Program-made: the position numbers and the translations under genes | Shown: piece after piece, positions 39,501 through 51,175 of the stretch | Position numbering within the stretch: position 1 is the first letter of the stretch | Layout: each line of letters begins with the position of its first letter | Assembly (NCBI GenBank): GCA_003260075.1 | Contig: QLIY01000811.1 | Span: 1-64,000 of the forward strand | Direction: 5' to 3' | Source of the DNA: Phallusia mammillata | Taxonomy: Eukaryota; Chordata; Ascidiacea; Phlebobranchia; Ascidiidae | Length of the DNA stretch: 64,000 nt | The notes under the pieces: model-generated | Seen by the model: only the letters and a program-made list of their open reading frames with translations | Told to the model about the DNA's origin: nothing | Database searches by the model: none

Positions 39501-42500
39501 TTACATACGTTTTGCAGGTTTGTCGGTAAAATGTTGCTAATAGCAGAGTAAAAAAAGCAATAACATTTTGCAGACAGGTTTATCACACAAAACTGTTTTT
39601 ACCTTTTCGTCATGATCTTGAACAATTCCTTCGTCCGGTGAAGAAACTTTTGAAGCTAAAAAATATATCTTATTAAATTGTTGACAAATTTTTGAATTAG
39701 TTGGTAGTTTAAAAAATATAAAAATAGGTTTTCACAGTAAGTACAATATGTACAGTTCTGTTTATTAATTGATGTGCAGAATGCTGGAATATAAAGTACA
39801 TTTTGATTGTGCAAAAGAAGTAAAGGGCTCAGTAAAACAGAACCATAGTGTTTTTAGTCCAAAATTTTCCTGATTTTTCCTCATGAAGTTTTTACATTAT
39901 TTACAATACACAGAATATCAAAATTTGTGCCAAAAGTATTCACTTTCAAGTACCTGGATTTGCTTTAAGTAGTTGAATTTGTTGTTTGAGATCTTCAACA
40001 AGTCGATCTTTTTCTGTCAAACTTTTCTTCAGATTTTCGATTGTGCCCTAAAACAGAAACACAAGACATGACAACTTGTGGATGGGATATTTGACAGAAT
40101 TTGGGGGGGGGGTGATCTTTCTCTGTCAAACTTTTCTTCAGATTTTCGATTGTTCCCTAAATAGAAACACAAGACATGACAACTTGTGGATGGGATATTT
40201 GACAGAATTTAAATCAAATTCCGAAAATACTATCAGATAAAAAGATTTTCTTACTATTATGATTTGTTCAAACAATGTAAATTCATTGGTAGATTTACAA
40301 ATGTGCAAAAAAATTGTTTTATAACAACCTATTAGCTCCACAAAAAATCTTAAAATGAATTAATTTTGGATTGATTTATTTAATTGTGAAATGAATAGTT
40401 TTGGAGTCAAGACAATTTACAATTTAATTTATGTACAATTTAAGACCTGAAGAAACAACTAAACTAAGCAGTTTTGTTTTTAAAAATAAACCAGTTTAGA
40501 TGCTGTTGAACATGTGTGGTAATAAAATTCCAATATATTCAGTACTAAAAGAGAGGGGAAATAAGAAAAGAAAGACAGTGAATGCAAGAAAAGAAGAAAA
40601 GTGATAAAACCTTGAGAATCTCAATCTCTTTTCCACACTCTAGTTTTTCACGTTGGACTTCAACGACTTTTTGTTTCATTTTGTTCAGTTTACCCAAAAC
40701 AAACTTGGAAGAGAAAAAAGTAAAGTGTCAGAAAAGAGTAACACAGTGGTGGAAACTGAATAATACAAGCATTAAAAGTAGAAAACCAAAAATAGGCCTT
40801 GTTTTGGGGATTGACATACAAGAAAATTTGTCACATGCTTAAAACTAGCCTAGTAAATAAACAAAATTTCATTTTTTAGCATTTATGACCTCCATGGAAC
40901 CAAGTTAGGGTGTAATAATAAAAATAGTTTTGACCTCTTCAGGGCATTTGAACCCTGAGCATTGACTAATATCTTTTATTTATATTTTGTAAAATAGTTG
41001 CTACAGTTCATAAACAACATAGATAAAGCATCTGTGGCCTATTGTAGGATTTTAATCGAAGCAAGAGATCAAATATTAAATAAAAGGATTAATGTCACAC
41101 CAAGTACTAGCTTAAGTGAGGGGTATCGGTGAAGGGGTATCGGTGAAGTTAATTAGTATGTGGACATAGAGATGGTACTTTACTACAGGAAAATCGGATA
41201 AGTTGATCACTACATATGATCATTACATACAGACAACATACGTGAGGGAGTTGTTGAAAAAAAGTGTGTAAATAATTTAGGTTTCATTATCTATCAACAA
41301 AATATAGAATTATTGATTCTGTCAGATGGTAAATGTAAAAAATGGGCAAGAATTCAGAAATAAATATAATTTTGAAATTAAATACGAAATCTATGTGATA
41401 TGTGCACATTACAAAACAATAATTTAATTTTCTGCATCCAACTGTTGAAAAGTTGATATTGCTGAAGAATGGGCATAACTTTGGGGCTACTGTTTAGTCA
41501 GAAAATGTAAATTTAGAATTTGGGTTAAAACNTGGAGTTGTTGAAAAAAAGGTCTGTAAATAATTTAGGATTCATTATCTATGAACAAAATATAGAATTA
41601 TTGATTCTGTCAGATGGTAAATGTAAAAAAGTGGCAAGAAATCAGGAATGAAAGTAATTTTGAAATTAAATAATAAATCTATGTGATATGTGCACATAAT
41701 TTAATATAATTTAATTTTCTGCATCCAACTGTTGAAAAGTTGATATTGCTGAAGGGGGGGGGGATTTTGAAATTAAATACGAAATCTATGTGATATGTGC
41801 ACATTACAAAACAATAATTTAATTTTCTGCATCCAACTGTTGAAAAGTTGATATTGCTGAAGAATGGGCATAACTTTGGGGCTACTGTTTAGTCAGAAAA
41901 TGTAAATTTAGAATTTGGGTTAAAACTCTATGTGACATATACACATTATACAAAGCTATATTTTCTGTTGACTTTTGTCCAACATAGTATGGGCTAATTC
42001 AAGAGGCCACTGCATTCGAACATGTCATATTGCAGCACAATAAGTCCCCTGGGAGCAAGGCTTTGAAGATCAGATGATGCACATATAATGTCGTTTAAAG
42101 GCCGATTGGTTAAGTAGGACATCAAGACTCATAGCTTTTCAAGTTTTAGCATCATAAGCTGATATCTACTGCTTACAATAATAGAAAAAAATCGAGGCAA
42201 AATTAAACAAATTTGAGTCAATTTTTGCTCATTAAAATTTGACACCAATCTGTTTATTGTTATGATCAAAAAAATTACTGCTCAAATAAACATAAAAATC
42301 ATTAATGACAGCATGAGCGTTTGCCAAAACTTGCAATAAAGAATGATGCTTTTATATCAATTTGACCAGTTGTAATCTGTATTCATTTTTGGCTTGCGAG
42401 CGCTTTTAAAAAACCTTGGCAATAAAATGTATTAAATACATACGAGTTATCTTGGAAATTTTGTTTTTTACGAAGTTATTTTTAAAACAAGACCGAGTCC

Positions 42501-45500
42501 GGTTATCCCCAATTTATTTTAAGCAGCATGGAACGACATTCGGGTTTTATGGGCGCAGACTGAATTAGCACAGCTCAACACGAGCAACAATTGTGCATCA
42601 GACTGGGAACACGAAAGTGAATATAGTTTGCATTGAAATGTGAAAAAACAAGTTACCATACACAATGCTTGTGTTAAAGTGTTAAAAACTCAAACAAACT
42701 TATGAGCAACCCTTTCCCTCATTCAAAAACACATAACAAATCCAACAATTAAATGTTTACCTTGTACTGATCATTTCTGCTTTCACTTTCTTGTTTCTTC
42801 CTTTCCAGTTCATTAATATCAGCCTGAAAAACAAATGTAGTTTAAATCCTGTTCAAAATGTAACTTCCAAATATGCAGAGAAAATATGGTTTGATTTTAA
42901 ACCAGGTAATTAAAACATTATCATTTGAAGAGCATCACAGCATTGCCAAATGAAACAATTATTTTAAAATAACATCATTACAATACAATACATATAAATG
43001 CCACATACATAGCTAAAACAAAAATTGTATTACAGCAAGGGTGTCAAACTCAAACAACTTTGAGGGCCAAAACAAACTTTTAAGTAAGTGGGGGGGGGGC
43101 ACAATGCAATACATATATATATATATGCCACATACATAGCCAAAACAAAAAGTATATTACAGCATGGCTGTCAAACTCAAACAACTTTGAGGGCCAAAAC
43201 AAACTTTTAAGTAAGTTAAGGGCCGCAATACCGAAACATTTATATATAGTGTAACATAGTGATGGGACGGGTACCTGGTACTTGGTATCGATACTCTATT
43301 CGGTATCGAAGTATTTTGTCTCAGTTTTCGATACCAAAGTTTGATACCGAAGGCCAGTATACACCATAAGAATACGGGCAACTTTTTGCCAAAATTTTTT
43401 TTGGACAGCACAAAATCGGCCAGGTTATGAATATTTTTTGCTATCATGTGGAGATTACATTTTTCTGCATGTGTTTGTGGTCGCATGTACCCTGGCCATG
43501 GCAAATAATTTAGCCAGTGATATACAACACTATGTATTAAGTACTCGGTAATCGTACTCGGTATCGAAGGTATATACATGTGGTACTCGTACTCGATACT
43601 CGCTTCAAAACCTGGTATCGTCCCACCACTAGTGTAACATGACAACAACTAAATTGCATGATTATAAAGTAAAATGTCTATTAATTCTATTAACTACATC
43701 AAAAAAAAATATTGTGACAAATAACAAATATATACATATACAATGTAGTAGAGTGAAAGAACCAAAAGGGTATTCCGCCTGAGCAAAACAAATAACTTCT
43801 AAAAGTTACTTCCCGGGCCGCACAAAAACTCTTGGAGAGCCACATGTTTGACACCCCTGTATTACAAATAATTACATAAGAACCCTTGTAGCATAGATCA
43901 CAAAAACTTTATAAAAAAGCATTAAGAATATTTTATGGCCATTCTCACCACATCTTGTTGTTTCTGTTGCTGTTGTTGTGCACAGTTGATTTTGTAATTC
44001 GCCATTTCATTCATAAGTTGAAGTTTTTGGGTTTCGAGGCTTGTTTTTGCTTCAACTTCCTGTAAAAAAAAATTTCACAATTAGTAAATAACAGAAAAAG
44101 ATTGATGCAATCAGTTTAACGGAATATTACTATAATTGTAAGTCTGGATTGTTGTTAAAAAAGGATTAAAGCAGAGGTGTATTAATATTAAACCCTTATT
44201 TCCTGTAGGATGCATGATATTACTTCATAACTTCAAAGTTGGATTAAGAATTAAACTGAAAATTGTAGCCACTGGCAAAGTTGGTTAGAGAAAAAATGTG
44301 AAGAGTTGCATTGGTGAAGTTAATTGTCTTTCATTCAAACTGCTCTATATTAAAAACAGACAATATAAGGGAGTAAAAATACCTGAAAATCATATATGTT
44401 TTAACCAAACATGTAAATAAGGGCAACCTATAGTTATAAAATGCATCCTTAAAAAGAAATGGTTGTTATAAATTCAAAAAAATGTGTTTTGGAAAGGGTG
44501 AATTTAACGTAATGAATTATTATTGTAACACAGGATTTTCAACACTTTAATACAGTTAGAAAGTACAACTAAACTGGTCAAAGTTATCGTTCTGCAAGAA
44601 GTGTAATCAAAAAGTCACAGGCATTTCCCTCACCTCACGTAACCTTGCATCAGCTCCTTCTAACCTTTCATTTGCTTCGTTTAATTGCGTCTCGACCTCA
44701 ACCAGCTTTTCCGTTTGAAGTTCAACTTGATCAGACAAAACGCTAACCTAAAAATATCGAACACATACAATGAAATGAAATTTAACAAAACACATATAAA
44801 AAATCAAATATACTGTATGACCAGTGGTGGAATTCAGCCGGTTCGCACCGGTTTTATAGAACCGTCTCACGAAATTTTTTGAGATCAGCGAACTGGTTAG
44901 CATTACTGGTTACTGTCAATGGACCTGCTAAAAAATATAACTTTTGTGATAGAACTGACTGACAAAAAATTTGAATCCCACCATTGACTATTAACAATTT
45001 AAATTTGTTACCCTATTACCAATACAATATAACATTGACTTTTAAAATATTGATTTTTCTATTCAGGCAAACTCACTTGTAATGTCAGGCTGTCATTTTC
45101 AGCGATCAAACGTTTCACTTTATCTGATTCACTTTCGTTTTTTGGAGGCTAGATAGAAAAAAGATTTATTTAAAAACACAGTTTCAATAGTGATAAATTA
45201 CATTCTTTACTCAACAAGTCAAATATTCCTACATTTTTAGTTTTACCAAAATATGTTCACAAAAACAAACAGTCCAATCGGACAACTATTTTTACATTCT
45301 CAACTGAAAAAAGTAGTTTTTACAAGAATTTTGTTCACAAAACAACAGTTTAAATCAATCTAATGACTCTTCAACAACACTGAATAATTTACATGCTAAT
45401 TATCGACATGTGTGTTTTGTGGTATCACATTACATTTCAGTGTGTTTTTAATTTGAACATATACTACAAACATATACTACATATAATTTCAACATATCTA

Positions 45501-46267
45501 ATATAAAATATATATACCCTAATGCTTTTATAATTTGTGACAAGAAATTTTGTACCCAATCAACTTACCTCAATTTTAAGCAGTTTTCGGTAAAAAGACA
45601 AAGTATCAGAGGAAATATGTTTAAGTAACGCCTGTGACAAAGTTTTTCGTTCCTCGTCGTTGTCAACTTCTACATCCAACGTAGCTTCCACAGCGTTGCG
45701 TAAGTCCTCCATTAATAAAGCAACTCCCTGTACACCGGTGTCGAACTCCGTGTTAGCTGATTCTTCATCACTGTAATGTGCTTCTGGGCCGTTTGTGTTT
45801 GCTGAAAATAAAAACGCATCACATAAACTCAGTAATTGTTTCTTGTCACTGATAGCATTTTAAACACTTAAATACTGCAAAGCAGAAAGACAAAATCGAA
45901 ATTTTAAACACTCACATAAGTAACAAACAAGATATCAATAAAAAAATGTTTTAAAGTTTTTTAAATTGTTTTATATTTTAATCTTTTTTCAGACATTTTA
46001 GAACTTTAAATAGGTGTAAATACAATTAATAGTTCATAAAAACCATCAACGCAGATTTGATCTATAAACAAAAATTCAATCTTTAGAACTAGTTTTACAA
46101 TTTTTGTCTTTACAACATTTTTACTAAAATTTACCAATACACAAATAATTTTCATACAAACCATCAATAATATTGTCAAAATGTTGTATTGCATCTTCTA
46201 ACATATCACTGGCAGCCCTTCTGTTCAACATTTCAACCATATTCTCAAGTTCGTCGCCCCCTTCCAT
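32878..46267 (-). CDS. PPFIBP: Liprin-beta (PPFIBP1/2 orthologue), 18 exon pieces, SAM1 lost in assembly gap
   Basis: Scaffold protein of the liprin family; liprin-beta binds liprin-alpha at focal adhesions, cell cortex and synapses. Exons in transcript order: 46267-46162, 45801-45569, 45148-45077, 44747-44634, 44059-43949, 42823-42761, 40703-40611, 40047-39954, 39655-39603, 39458-39364, 39270-39195, 38466-38355, [gap], 36754-36607, 36161-35983, 35444-35328, 34512-34324, 33443-33378 (cut by G-run), 33048-32878 (starts at G-run). All junctions are GT-AG and phase-consistent up to the gap. The N-terminus ASDMLEDAIQHFDNII, then LLMEDLRNAVE, LQVSVLSDQVELQ and SLETQKLQLMNEM matches vertebrate liprin-beta. 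Residues about 114-313 are coiled coil. ELGIRNPLHKKKL (end of SAM1), WVSRWLDDIGLPQYKD (SAM2) and LWTNHRVMEWLRSADLAEYA (SAM3) are diagnostic. The last exon may read through to TAA at 32880-32878 or splice at 32907; this end is uncertain. Confidence 0.93.
33049..33059 (+). other. G-run cutting the last liprin-beta exon
   Basis: Eleven Gs lie directly against in-frame coding sequence (…ACKTMQGHRSDLERR on the minus strand). No acceptor precedes this coding block, so its 5' end is missing. Confidence 0.75.
33070..33790. repeat. Diverged duplicated intron segments
   Basis: About 33070-33200 and 33655-33785 share CAGACTTAT(C/T)GAAG, TTTTGC(A/G)TACA and later GTGTCATA/CATAA blocks in the same order. 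They flank the short liprin-beta exon at 33378-33443. Either a real duplication or two diverged alleles placed in series. Confidence 0.45.
33368..33377 (+). other. G-run cutting a liprin-beta exon
   Basis: Ten Gs end the exon that reads IGRRSFGGLGRLRGSSAASS on the minus strand; no donor site is present before the run, so the rest of the exon is missing. Confidence 0.75.
34099..34205. repeat. Partial second copy of a liprin-beta exon, assembly artefact
   Basis: About 97 bases matching 34323-34421 with a few substitutions, cut off by the G-run at 34196-34205. Copy and original are joined by the run, as elsewhere, so this is a second allele and not a duplicated exon. Confidence 0.8.
34577..34605 (-). 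repeat. tRNA-like fragment
   Basis: Minus strand AAGTTCGAATCCCACCGC is a decayed T-arm like that at 28081. It lies in a liprin-beta intron. No full tRNA. Confidence 0.3.
34961..35013 (-). repeat. GAGCTC inverted-repeat unit
   Basis: Minus strand TTGCCAGAAGAGCTCTATAA, then CTTGATATCATGCCTGGCAG. The ends (TTGCCAG/CTGGCAG) can pair, and an inner AGAGCTCT palindrome is present. Same unit at 6511, 12677, 35170, 50455, 50957, 61249 and 61344. Confidence 0.65.
35113..35147 (+). ncRNA. Hammerhead-like ribozyme core
   Basis: CTGATGAAGGCG, ACCTGTATAGGA, CGTCGGAACG. The CUGAUGA box is intact; the GAAA box has one change (GGAA). The stem GGCG/CGTC plus CCT/AGG is formed around GTAT. It is followed at about 35170-35210 by the GAGCTC unit, in the same order as other copies. 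Confidence 0.45.
35704..35919. mobile_element. hAT-type MITE, 216 bp, inserted in a tRNA-like sequence
   Basis: Begins CAGTGGTCGGCAACC and ends GGTTGCCGACCCCTG (14 of 15 inverted-repeat positions match). The exact 8-bp duplication ccttagac lies at 35696-35703 and 35920-35927. Removing the element restores a minus-strand tRNA-like A-box region (TCAAATGGTCTAAGGCAC), so the target was a SINE or tRNA-like sequence. Confidence 0.93.
36409..36501 (+). other. 93-base G-run in a liprin-beta intron
   Basis: Pure G of the long class, intronic, between the exons at 35983-36161 and 36607-36754. No visible effect on coding. Confidence 0.8.
36865..37247. other. 383-base N gap
   Basis: Undetermined bases in the liprin-beta gene. 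The exon before it (38355-38466) ends in phase 1, and the exon after it (36607-36754) starts in phase 0 with the last helix of SAM1. The exon or exons carrying most of SAM1 should therefore be here. Confidence 0.9.
37403..37450 (+). mobile_element. Fragment of the 21156-type hAT MITE
   Basis: CTTTAGGGATACGTGAGGCA, then TTTTGGGGAGACCGCGAA matches 21184-21228. It is preceded by GAAGAGCACTGC, which resembles another hAT end. No complete termini or target duplication. Confidence 0.5.
37967..38146. mobile_element. hAT-type MITE, 180 bp
   Basis: Begins CAGTGGTGGGATTC and ends GAATCCCACCACTG, a perfect 14-bp terminal inverted repeat. Flanks cttaaaac (37959-37966) and ctttaaac (38147-38154) match at seven of eight positions. 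It lies in a liprin-beta intron. Confidence 0.9.
38721..38855. repeat. Duplicated segment joined by one N
   Basis: CGTTCAAGTTCAGTTTTTAA through TATATTAGACACTATATA occurs on both sides of the N at 38784. Assembly duplication in an intron. Confidence 0.8.
40103..40212. repeat. Partial second copy of a liprin-beta coiled-coil exon, assembly artefact
   Basis: After the G-run at 40103-40112 the sequence TCTTTCTCTGTCAAAC to the intron segment ending TTTGACAGAATTT repeats 40007-40102 with a few SNPs. The true exon is 39954-40047. Confidence 0.82.
40945..40966 (-). repeat. tRNA T-arm-like hairpin
   Basis: CAGGGTTCAAATGCCCTG on the minus strand folds as a five-pair stem with a T-loop-like apex. No other tRNA arms found. 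Intronic. Confidence 0.25.
41228..41935. repeat. Triplicated intron segment around an N and a G-run
   Basis: Three overlapping copies: about 41228-41531, 41533-41753 and 41764-41935, joined by the N at 41532 and the G-run at 41754-41763. Copy 3 matches copy 1 better than it matches copy 2 (for example ATTTTGAAATTAAATACGAA), so copy 2 looks like the other haplotype sandwiched inside. Confidence 0.8.
43163..43859. mobile_element. hAT-type element carrying a nested insertion
   Basis: Outer ends are CATGGCTGTCAAACTC and ATGTTTGACACCCCTG (imperfect inverted repeats). Flanks tattacag (43155-43162) and tattacaa (43860-43867) match at seven of eight positions. A second copy of the left end (43036-43089, CAAGGGTGTCAAACTC) precedes the G-run at 43090-43099 and is the assembly duplicate. 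The element is interrupted by the one at 43257-43631, so its own length is about 314 bp. Confidence 0.85.
43257..43631. mobile_element. Nested hAT-type MITE, 375 bp
   Basis: Begins TAGTGATGGGACG and ends CGTCCCACCACTA (12 of 13 inverted-repeat positions). Exact 8-bp target duplication gtgtaaca at 43249-43256 and 43632-43639. The interior is rich in GGTATCGA/TCGATACC motifs in both orientations. It inserted after the outer element did. Confidence 0.92.
44822..44986. mobile_element. hAT-type MITE, about 165 bp, same family as 37967
   Basis: Begins CAGTGGTGGAATTCAGCCGG and ends AATTTGAATCCCACCATTG. It is the 37967-38146 element in opposite orientation (shared GTTCTATA/TATAGAAC and CAAAAAATTTGAATCCCACC). 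No target duplication remains visible, so it is older or rearranged. Confidence 0.8.
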
Positions 46268-47287
46268 AATTCCAATTTCAAATGACAAATTCAACAAAAA
46301 AAAAGATAAAAACCAATTACGAAAAGCTACAGAAAAACGAAATACTGTTGTTTAGAATTTATCTGTAGTTTTTAGCGTTTTTTTGCCCGGTTTCACGAAA
46401 ACAACAAACCTCAAAACTCAAACAGCTGGAAAACAATTTTGCTTTTTGTTTCATCAGACAACAAGCGAGAGAAAATGAATCACGTTGACACCCTGCGGTA
46501 GGGGATTTAAGTTTTCGTTTTATTATTTCTATGTGATTTTCAAAGGAGAGTTTTCAGCTCAAAAATGTCTTGCGAATAAACAATTGATTGAAGTCTTCGT
46601 TCAAGAAATTATTGAAACGGCATTGGCTCCCGTGCGAAAGAAGAAACGTCAGAGAACTATCTTTGTTGTTCCCCCTCGTCTGGAAATGGAAACGTACAAT
46701 AACCCTAAAAATAACAAAAAGAATACAAATGGCTACAACAGTTAAAAAATAAATTCAATCTTTGTGTCTTGTTATTTTCTCCTTAAACGTAACCCTGACC
46801 TTGCTTAAATTTACTTTCTTCGGTCTGGTGGACATTTTTACTGATTACAAGCAACATTCACGAACTAATGACTGAGGCTAATGAACTAGCTACTGACTGA
46901 AACGACTTCTAAACAATCCTGTACAAAGGCCAAACAGATGTAAATAACAATATCACAGTGTGAATTCGAAATGAGTAAAGTAGCAAAATAAAACAAACAA
47001 ATGATATGAAAAAAATCAGCTCGCCAGACTCAAAAAAAGTTTCAAAATCCTAAAAAGTCACAGTTAAAACCGGTTAACAAACCAGTTTCTAGCGTTCAAC
47101 TGTGTCAAACATATCAGCGCCCCACAGATTACACGTAAAGGTCAAAGTTGTAGTGCACAAGGTCAAACTCGACCAACATAGCATGAAACATTACGTCATG
47201 GTCATTTCGGTGAAAAAAATTGACCTTGATAAAACACCCTATGGCGTCAGTCATCTACGTTTTTCAAAATTTTAAGGGTTTTGAGTA
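46268..47287 (-). promoter_or_regulatory. Intergenic region upstream of liprin-beta and downstream of TTC16
   Basis: About 1.0 kb separates the TTC16 stop from the liprin-beta start. It must hold the TTC16 3' end and the liprin-beta promoter. No convincing TATA box is seen. An 86-codon plus-strand frame (46485-46745) is Lys-rich and unrecognised; I do not call it a gene. Confidence 0.35.
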
Positions 47288-50200
47288 TCAGACTGGGGTA
47301 AGCCCCATATTGAAACGCCTCCAATTGTATCCCTTGCGTTTGTTTCCCTGGCCCGGGGATTTGGGTCGTTTCGGTTCAACAGGAACAGAGGATGCTACCT
47401 TGGGTGCAGTTGATTTGAGGTTTTTCCGATAGCGGAAGATTTCACGCAACTCGCCGGCAACCTGAATCAATGAAATGTAAACACTTAATTGCATGGTAAA
47501 TAAATTGGTCAATTGTTAACATCTGTCTGAATAGTCGGAGACTCCATCTATTCTAGGGTCTAACAAAAGTTTTTTAACTGTATGAAAACATCAAGCCAAT
47601 ATACGATAAGCTACAGACAGCGCACTGTCTCATCAGTGGAGCTATTGACGAGAGACGGACCGCATTGGCTAGTGTAGCAGTAGCCACCATATCTCTCGTC
47701 ACCAGTGCACTGAAGAGACATTTTTGATCGAAACAGTTCGCACCGTCTGCAACATTTTAAACTGTACAAAAAAACAAATTGAAAAATTGTTCCAGAAAAA
47801 AAGTTAGAAATAATGTGGAGATTGAATTTGGTGGTAAAGGTTGCCGAGTGATTAGTTTAAGTATCAAGTGATGGTAAGGTTGTCGGTTCTAATCTCATTC
47901 CAAACCTGTTTCTTTTCCAGGATAATCTGGGCATCTGTTGGCATCTTTCGAGGTCCAGGACTCTCTGTTTCAGTTGTTTGCAATCTTTCATCAGCTGAAA
48001 ATGTATCCTCTGCATTGGGACCAGGTGTCAGATTTGATCCTGGGGGCTCCAGCGTCGATTTCGGGGTCTTCGATTTCACATCACGACTGAAAAAAATAAT
48101 ATCAAAATAGTTCATGTTTTGCGAAGTAACGTTGTGTTGGTCAAAAACCATGCGGTTATAGGGTCAGTATATTCCTGTTTGTTGTGATTAAAGTAGTAGA
48201 ACCATAGATTACTCATAATAGATTGCCAGAGATTGTCTTCGTCACGGTTGAGTAACACTGTACGGGTGGGCTATTTTTGTAAGTGTAAGATGCAGACATC
48301 TTAGTATTCTATGGTAGAACCGCTTGCTTGAGTAAAACACAAACCTATTTGGACTTATTTGGATAAAAAATACAAGCGGGTAAAACTTTTAACACTGTTT
48401 AATATTAGTTGTTGCCCAAAGTGGCCAACATATCAAACTGCTTTCCTCTGTATCAGCGTGTTTTTCAACCAAGAGTCAGAATTCAGTTCGGAAATGGGCA
48501 AAAATCCCTTTGAAAACTATTTGTTTGGTGATATTAAGTCATTGTATTTGAAACAACGTACGTTTGTGTCACAACAAGTTTGAAACAAATGTGATACAAC
48601 AATGAGTTACGAGGTTTCATTGAAAACGTTGTCTGGGTCGCGGGACAAAAAAAGTTTGGGAAGCACTGTTCATACATGCACCCACCTCACAGCAGTGGAA
48701 TTTCTTCCTATGATCTCACTGAGCGTTTCCCTCGCATTCTGAGCAGCTTTACTCTGTAAAACTTCTTTCACTGATCGTCCAGGAAAAAGGCGGGACAGAA
48801 GAGGAATAATCTAAAGATGGTTTAGATATTTTAAATAAAGTAAAACACAAGGTAAATGGCAGGGATAGGTCAACACTGCAAACGTTCTGTTTGGTCGAGC
48901 ACGCTGGGTGCATTGTGACGTCACAAACATTCCCAATTCTACGCTAGTTTTATAGCTTTCCAAGGTTCCTTATGACACAAGTGGTGCTTTAAGCTGCACA
49001 GGCCCCTAACGAACGCTTTTTTCCACCATTCTAACGCATTTAAAAAACGGGCTTTTTTGTTCTTGGATACCCTTTGCCGACACTAGTTTCGTATGTTAGC
49101 AAGGCATAAGTATGCAAATTTAATGCTTGGGACAGTTTGTGCAACAGCTCGGCCGAGTACAGAGCATCAAAAACAGCAATGCTAGGGTTCTGGTACGGCT
49201 CGGGGGGGGGGCAGCATTTTTGTTCTTGGATACCCTTTGCGGACACTAGTTTCGTATGTTAGCAAGGCATAAGTATGCAAATTTATAGCTTGGGACAGTT
49301 TGTGCAACTGCTCGGCCGAGTACAGAGCATCAAAAACAGCGATGCTAGGGTTCTGGTACGGCTCGTCCCAATCCCTACTAAGTGGTTCTACTGGTTCATG
49401 TTCACAAGGTTTGTGGTTCGAAACTTAAATCATTCTCTTATTGTGGCTGGGTGCTGTTTAAGAAAAGTTTCAAAGTCACATTGTGAACTGGAACGGGGGG
49501 GGGGGTCCGTAGTAAGTAGTTCTACTGGTTCATGTTCACAAGGCTTGTGGTTCGAAACTTAAATCATTCTCTTATTGTGGCTGGATGCTGTTTAAGAAAA
49601 GTTTCAAAGTCACATTGTGAACTGGAACGTTTAAACTAAACTTTTCAACGCCATAGGCTCAATTTAAAATTCATTTCCTACACAATAAAGGGGTCACGAA
49701 ACTTTGTTCACAGCGGGCCGGATAATATTAAAAACGACACGCGAGGGCCACATAGTTTACAGATCTAAGCAGCACCATTCCGAAACTGTGGTATGCGAAG
49801 CACTTTTGTGAGGCCAGCAAGAATACAATCTTATTTAGATTCAGATATTGCTGCTCGCAAATGTGTCCAATAATAAAATTGTGTAATCAAAACATGCAAT
49901 CTCGCTTCCAAACCTCGTCGTTGTTGGGGTCGAGATGAAGTGAGATAAGGATGTCGTTTCTCGCTGCATCCACATCCTGCATCAAGTATCGCGATCTTGC
50001 TCGGTGAACATAAAACTGCCCAACCGGGGGGGGGGCGTGAGGCCAGCAAGAATGCAATCTTATTTAGATTCAGATATTGCTGCTCGCAAATGTGTCCAAC
50101 AATAAAATTGTGTAATCAAAACATGTAATCTCGTTTCCAAACCTCGTCGTTGTTGGGGTCGAGATGCAGTGAGATGAGGATGTCGTTTCTCGCTGCATCC

Positions 50201-51090
50201 ACATCTTGCATCAAGTATCGCGATCTTGCTCGGTGAACATAAAACTGCCCAACCTTTCCATTGTGTTCGATCGCTGAACTGAATCTCACAGCCGCCTCCT
50301 GATACTGTCTGTATTCACAACGGTTCAAGTTATATTGGTCGTGAAAAAATGTTTTTTTATGATAAAATTTTAGTTTTTTATCAAAATTTCAATCAATTTT
50401 GCTTGTTTTGTTTGTTGTTGTTACTTTTTTAGCTTAAAAAACACAATGAAGGCAACAAGTTTATAGAGCTCTTCTGGCAAACTCTATAAACTTGATATTA
50501 TGCCTGGCAGCAATAGGTTATACAATGAAGGAAAACATTAAGATTTATTTCACAAAGTTCGAACCAAGGCGCTCCCTAATAAGAACAAGGGGGGGGGGCC
50601 AAAAATAAAATAAATTCAACTTTTAGTTATATTCGTCATACCGATCCTGATATGCGAGTATTCCGAATTCGTTGTGAACGACCGCTGGGGGGGGGGCGAG
50701 CAGTTTTTTTTAAAGTATGTAGTCTGTCAGAAGCCCCGGACTATTCGGCCAAATTGCAGAATGTGCAAAAAAATCAAATAAATTCAACTTTTAGTTATAT
50801 TACCGATCCTGATATGCGAGTATTCCGAATTCGTTGTGAACGACCGCTGGGGGGGGGGTATAAAACAGTTTTAGTTTTTTATCGAAATTTCCATCAATTT
50901 TGCTTGTTTTGTTTGTTGATGTTATTTTTTTAGCCTAAAAAACAAAATGAAGGCAACAAGTTTATAGAGCTCTTCTGGCAAACTCTATAAATTTGACATT
51001 ATGCATGGCAGCAATAGCTTATATACAATAAAGGAAACATTGAGATTTATTTCACAAAGTTCGAACCAAGGCGCTCCCTAATAAGAACAA

Positions 51091-51175
<85 letters not shown>

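Noticed and set aside
48645..48670. hAT end (GTTTGGGAAGCACTG)
   Set aside because: No matching left end or target duplication found nearby; similar isolated ends at 54914-54933 and 61950-61960 have the same problem.
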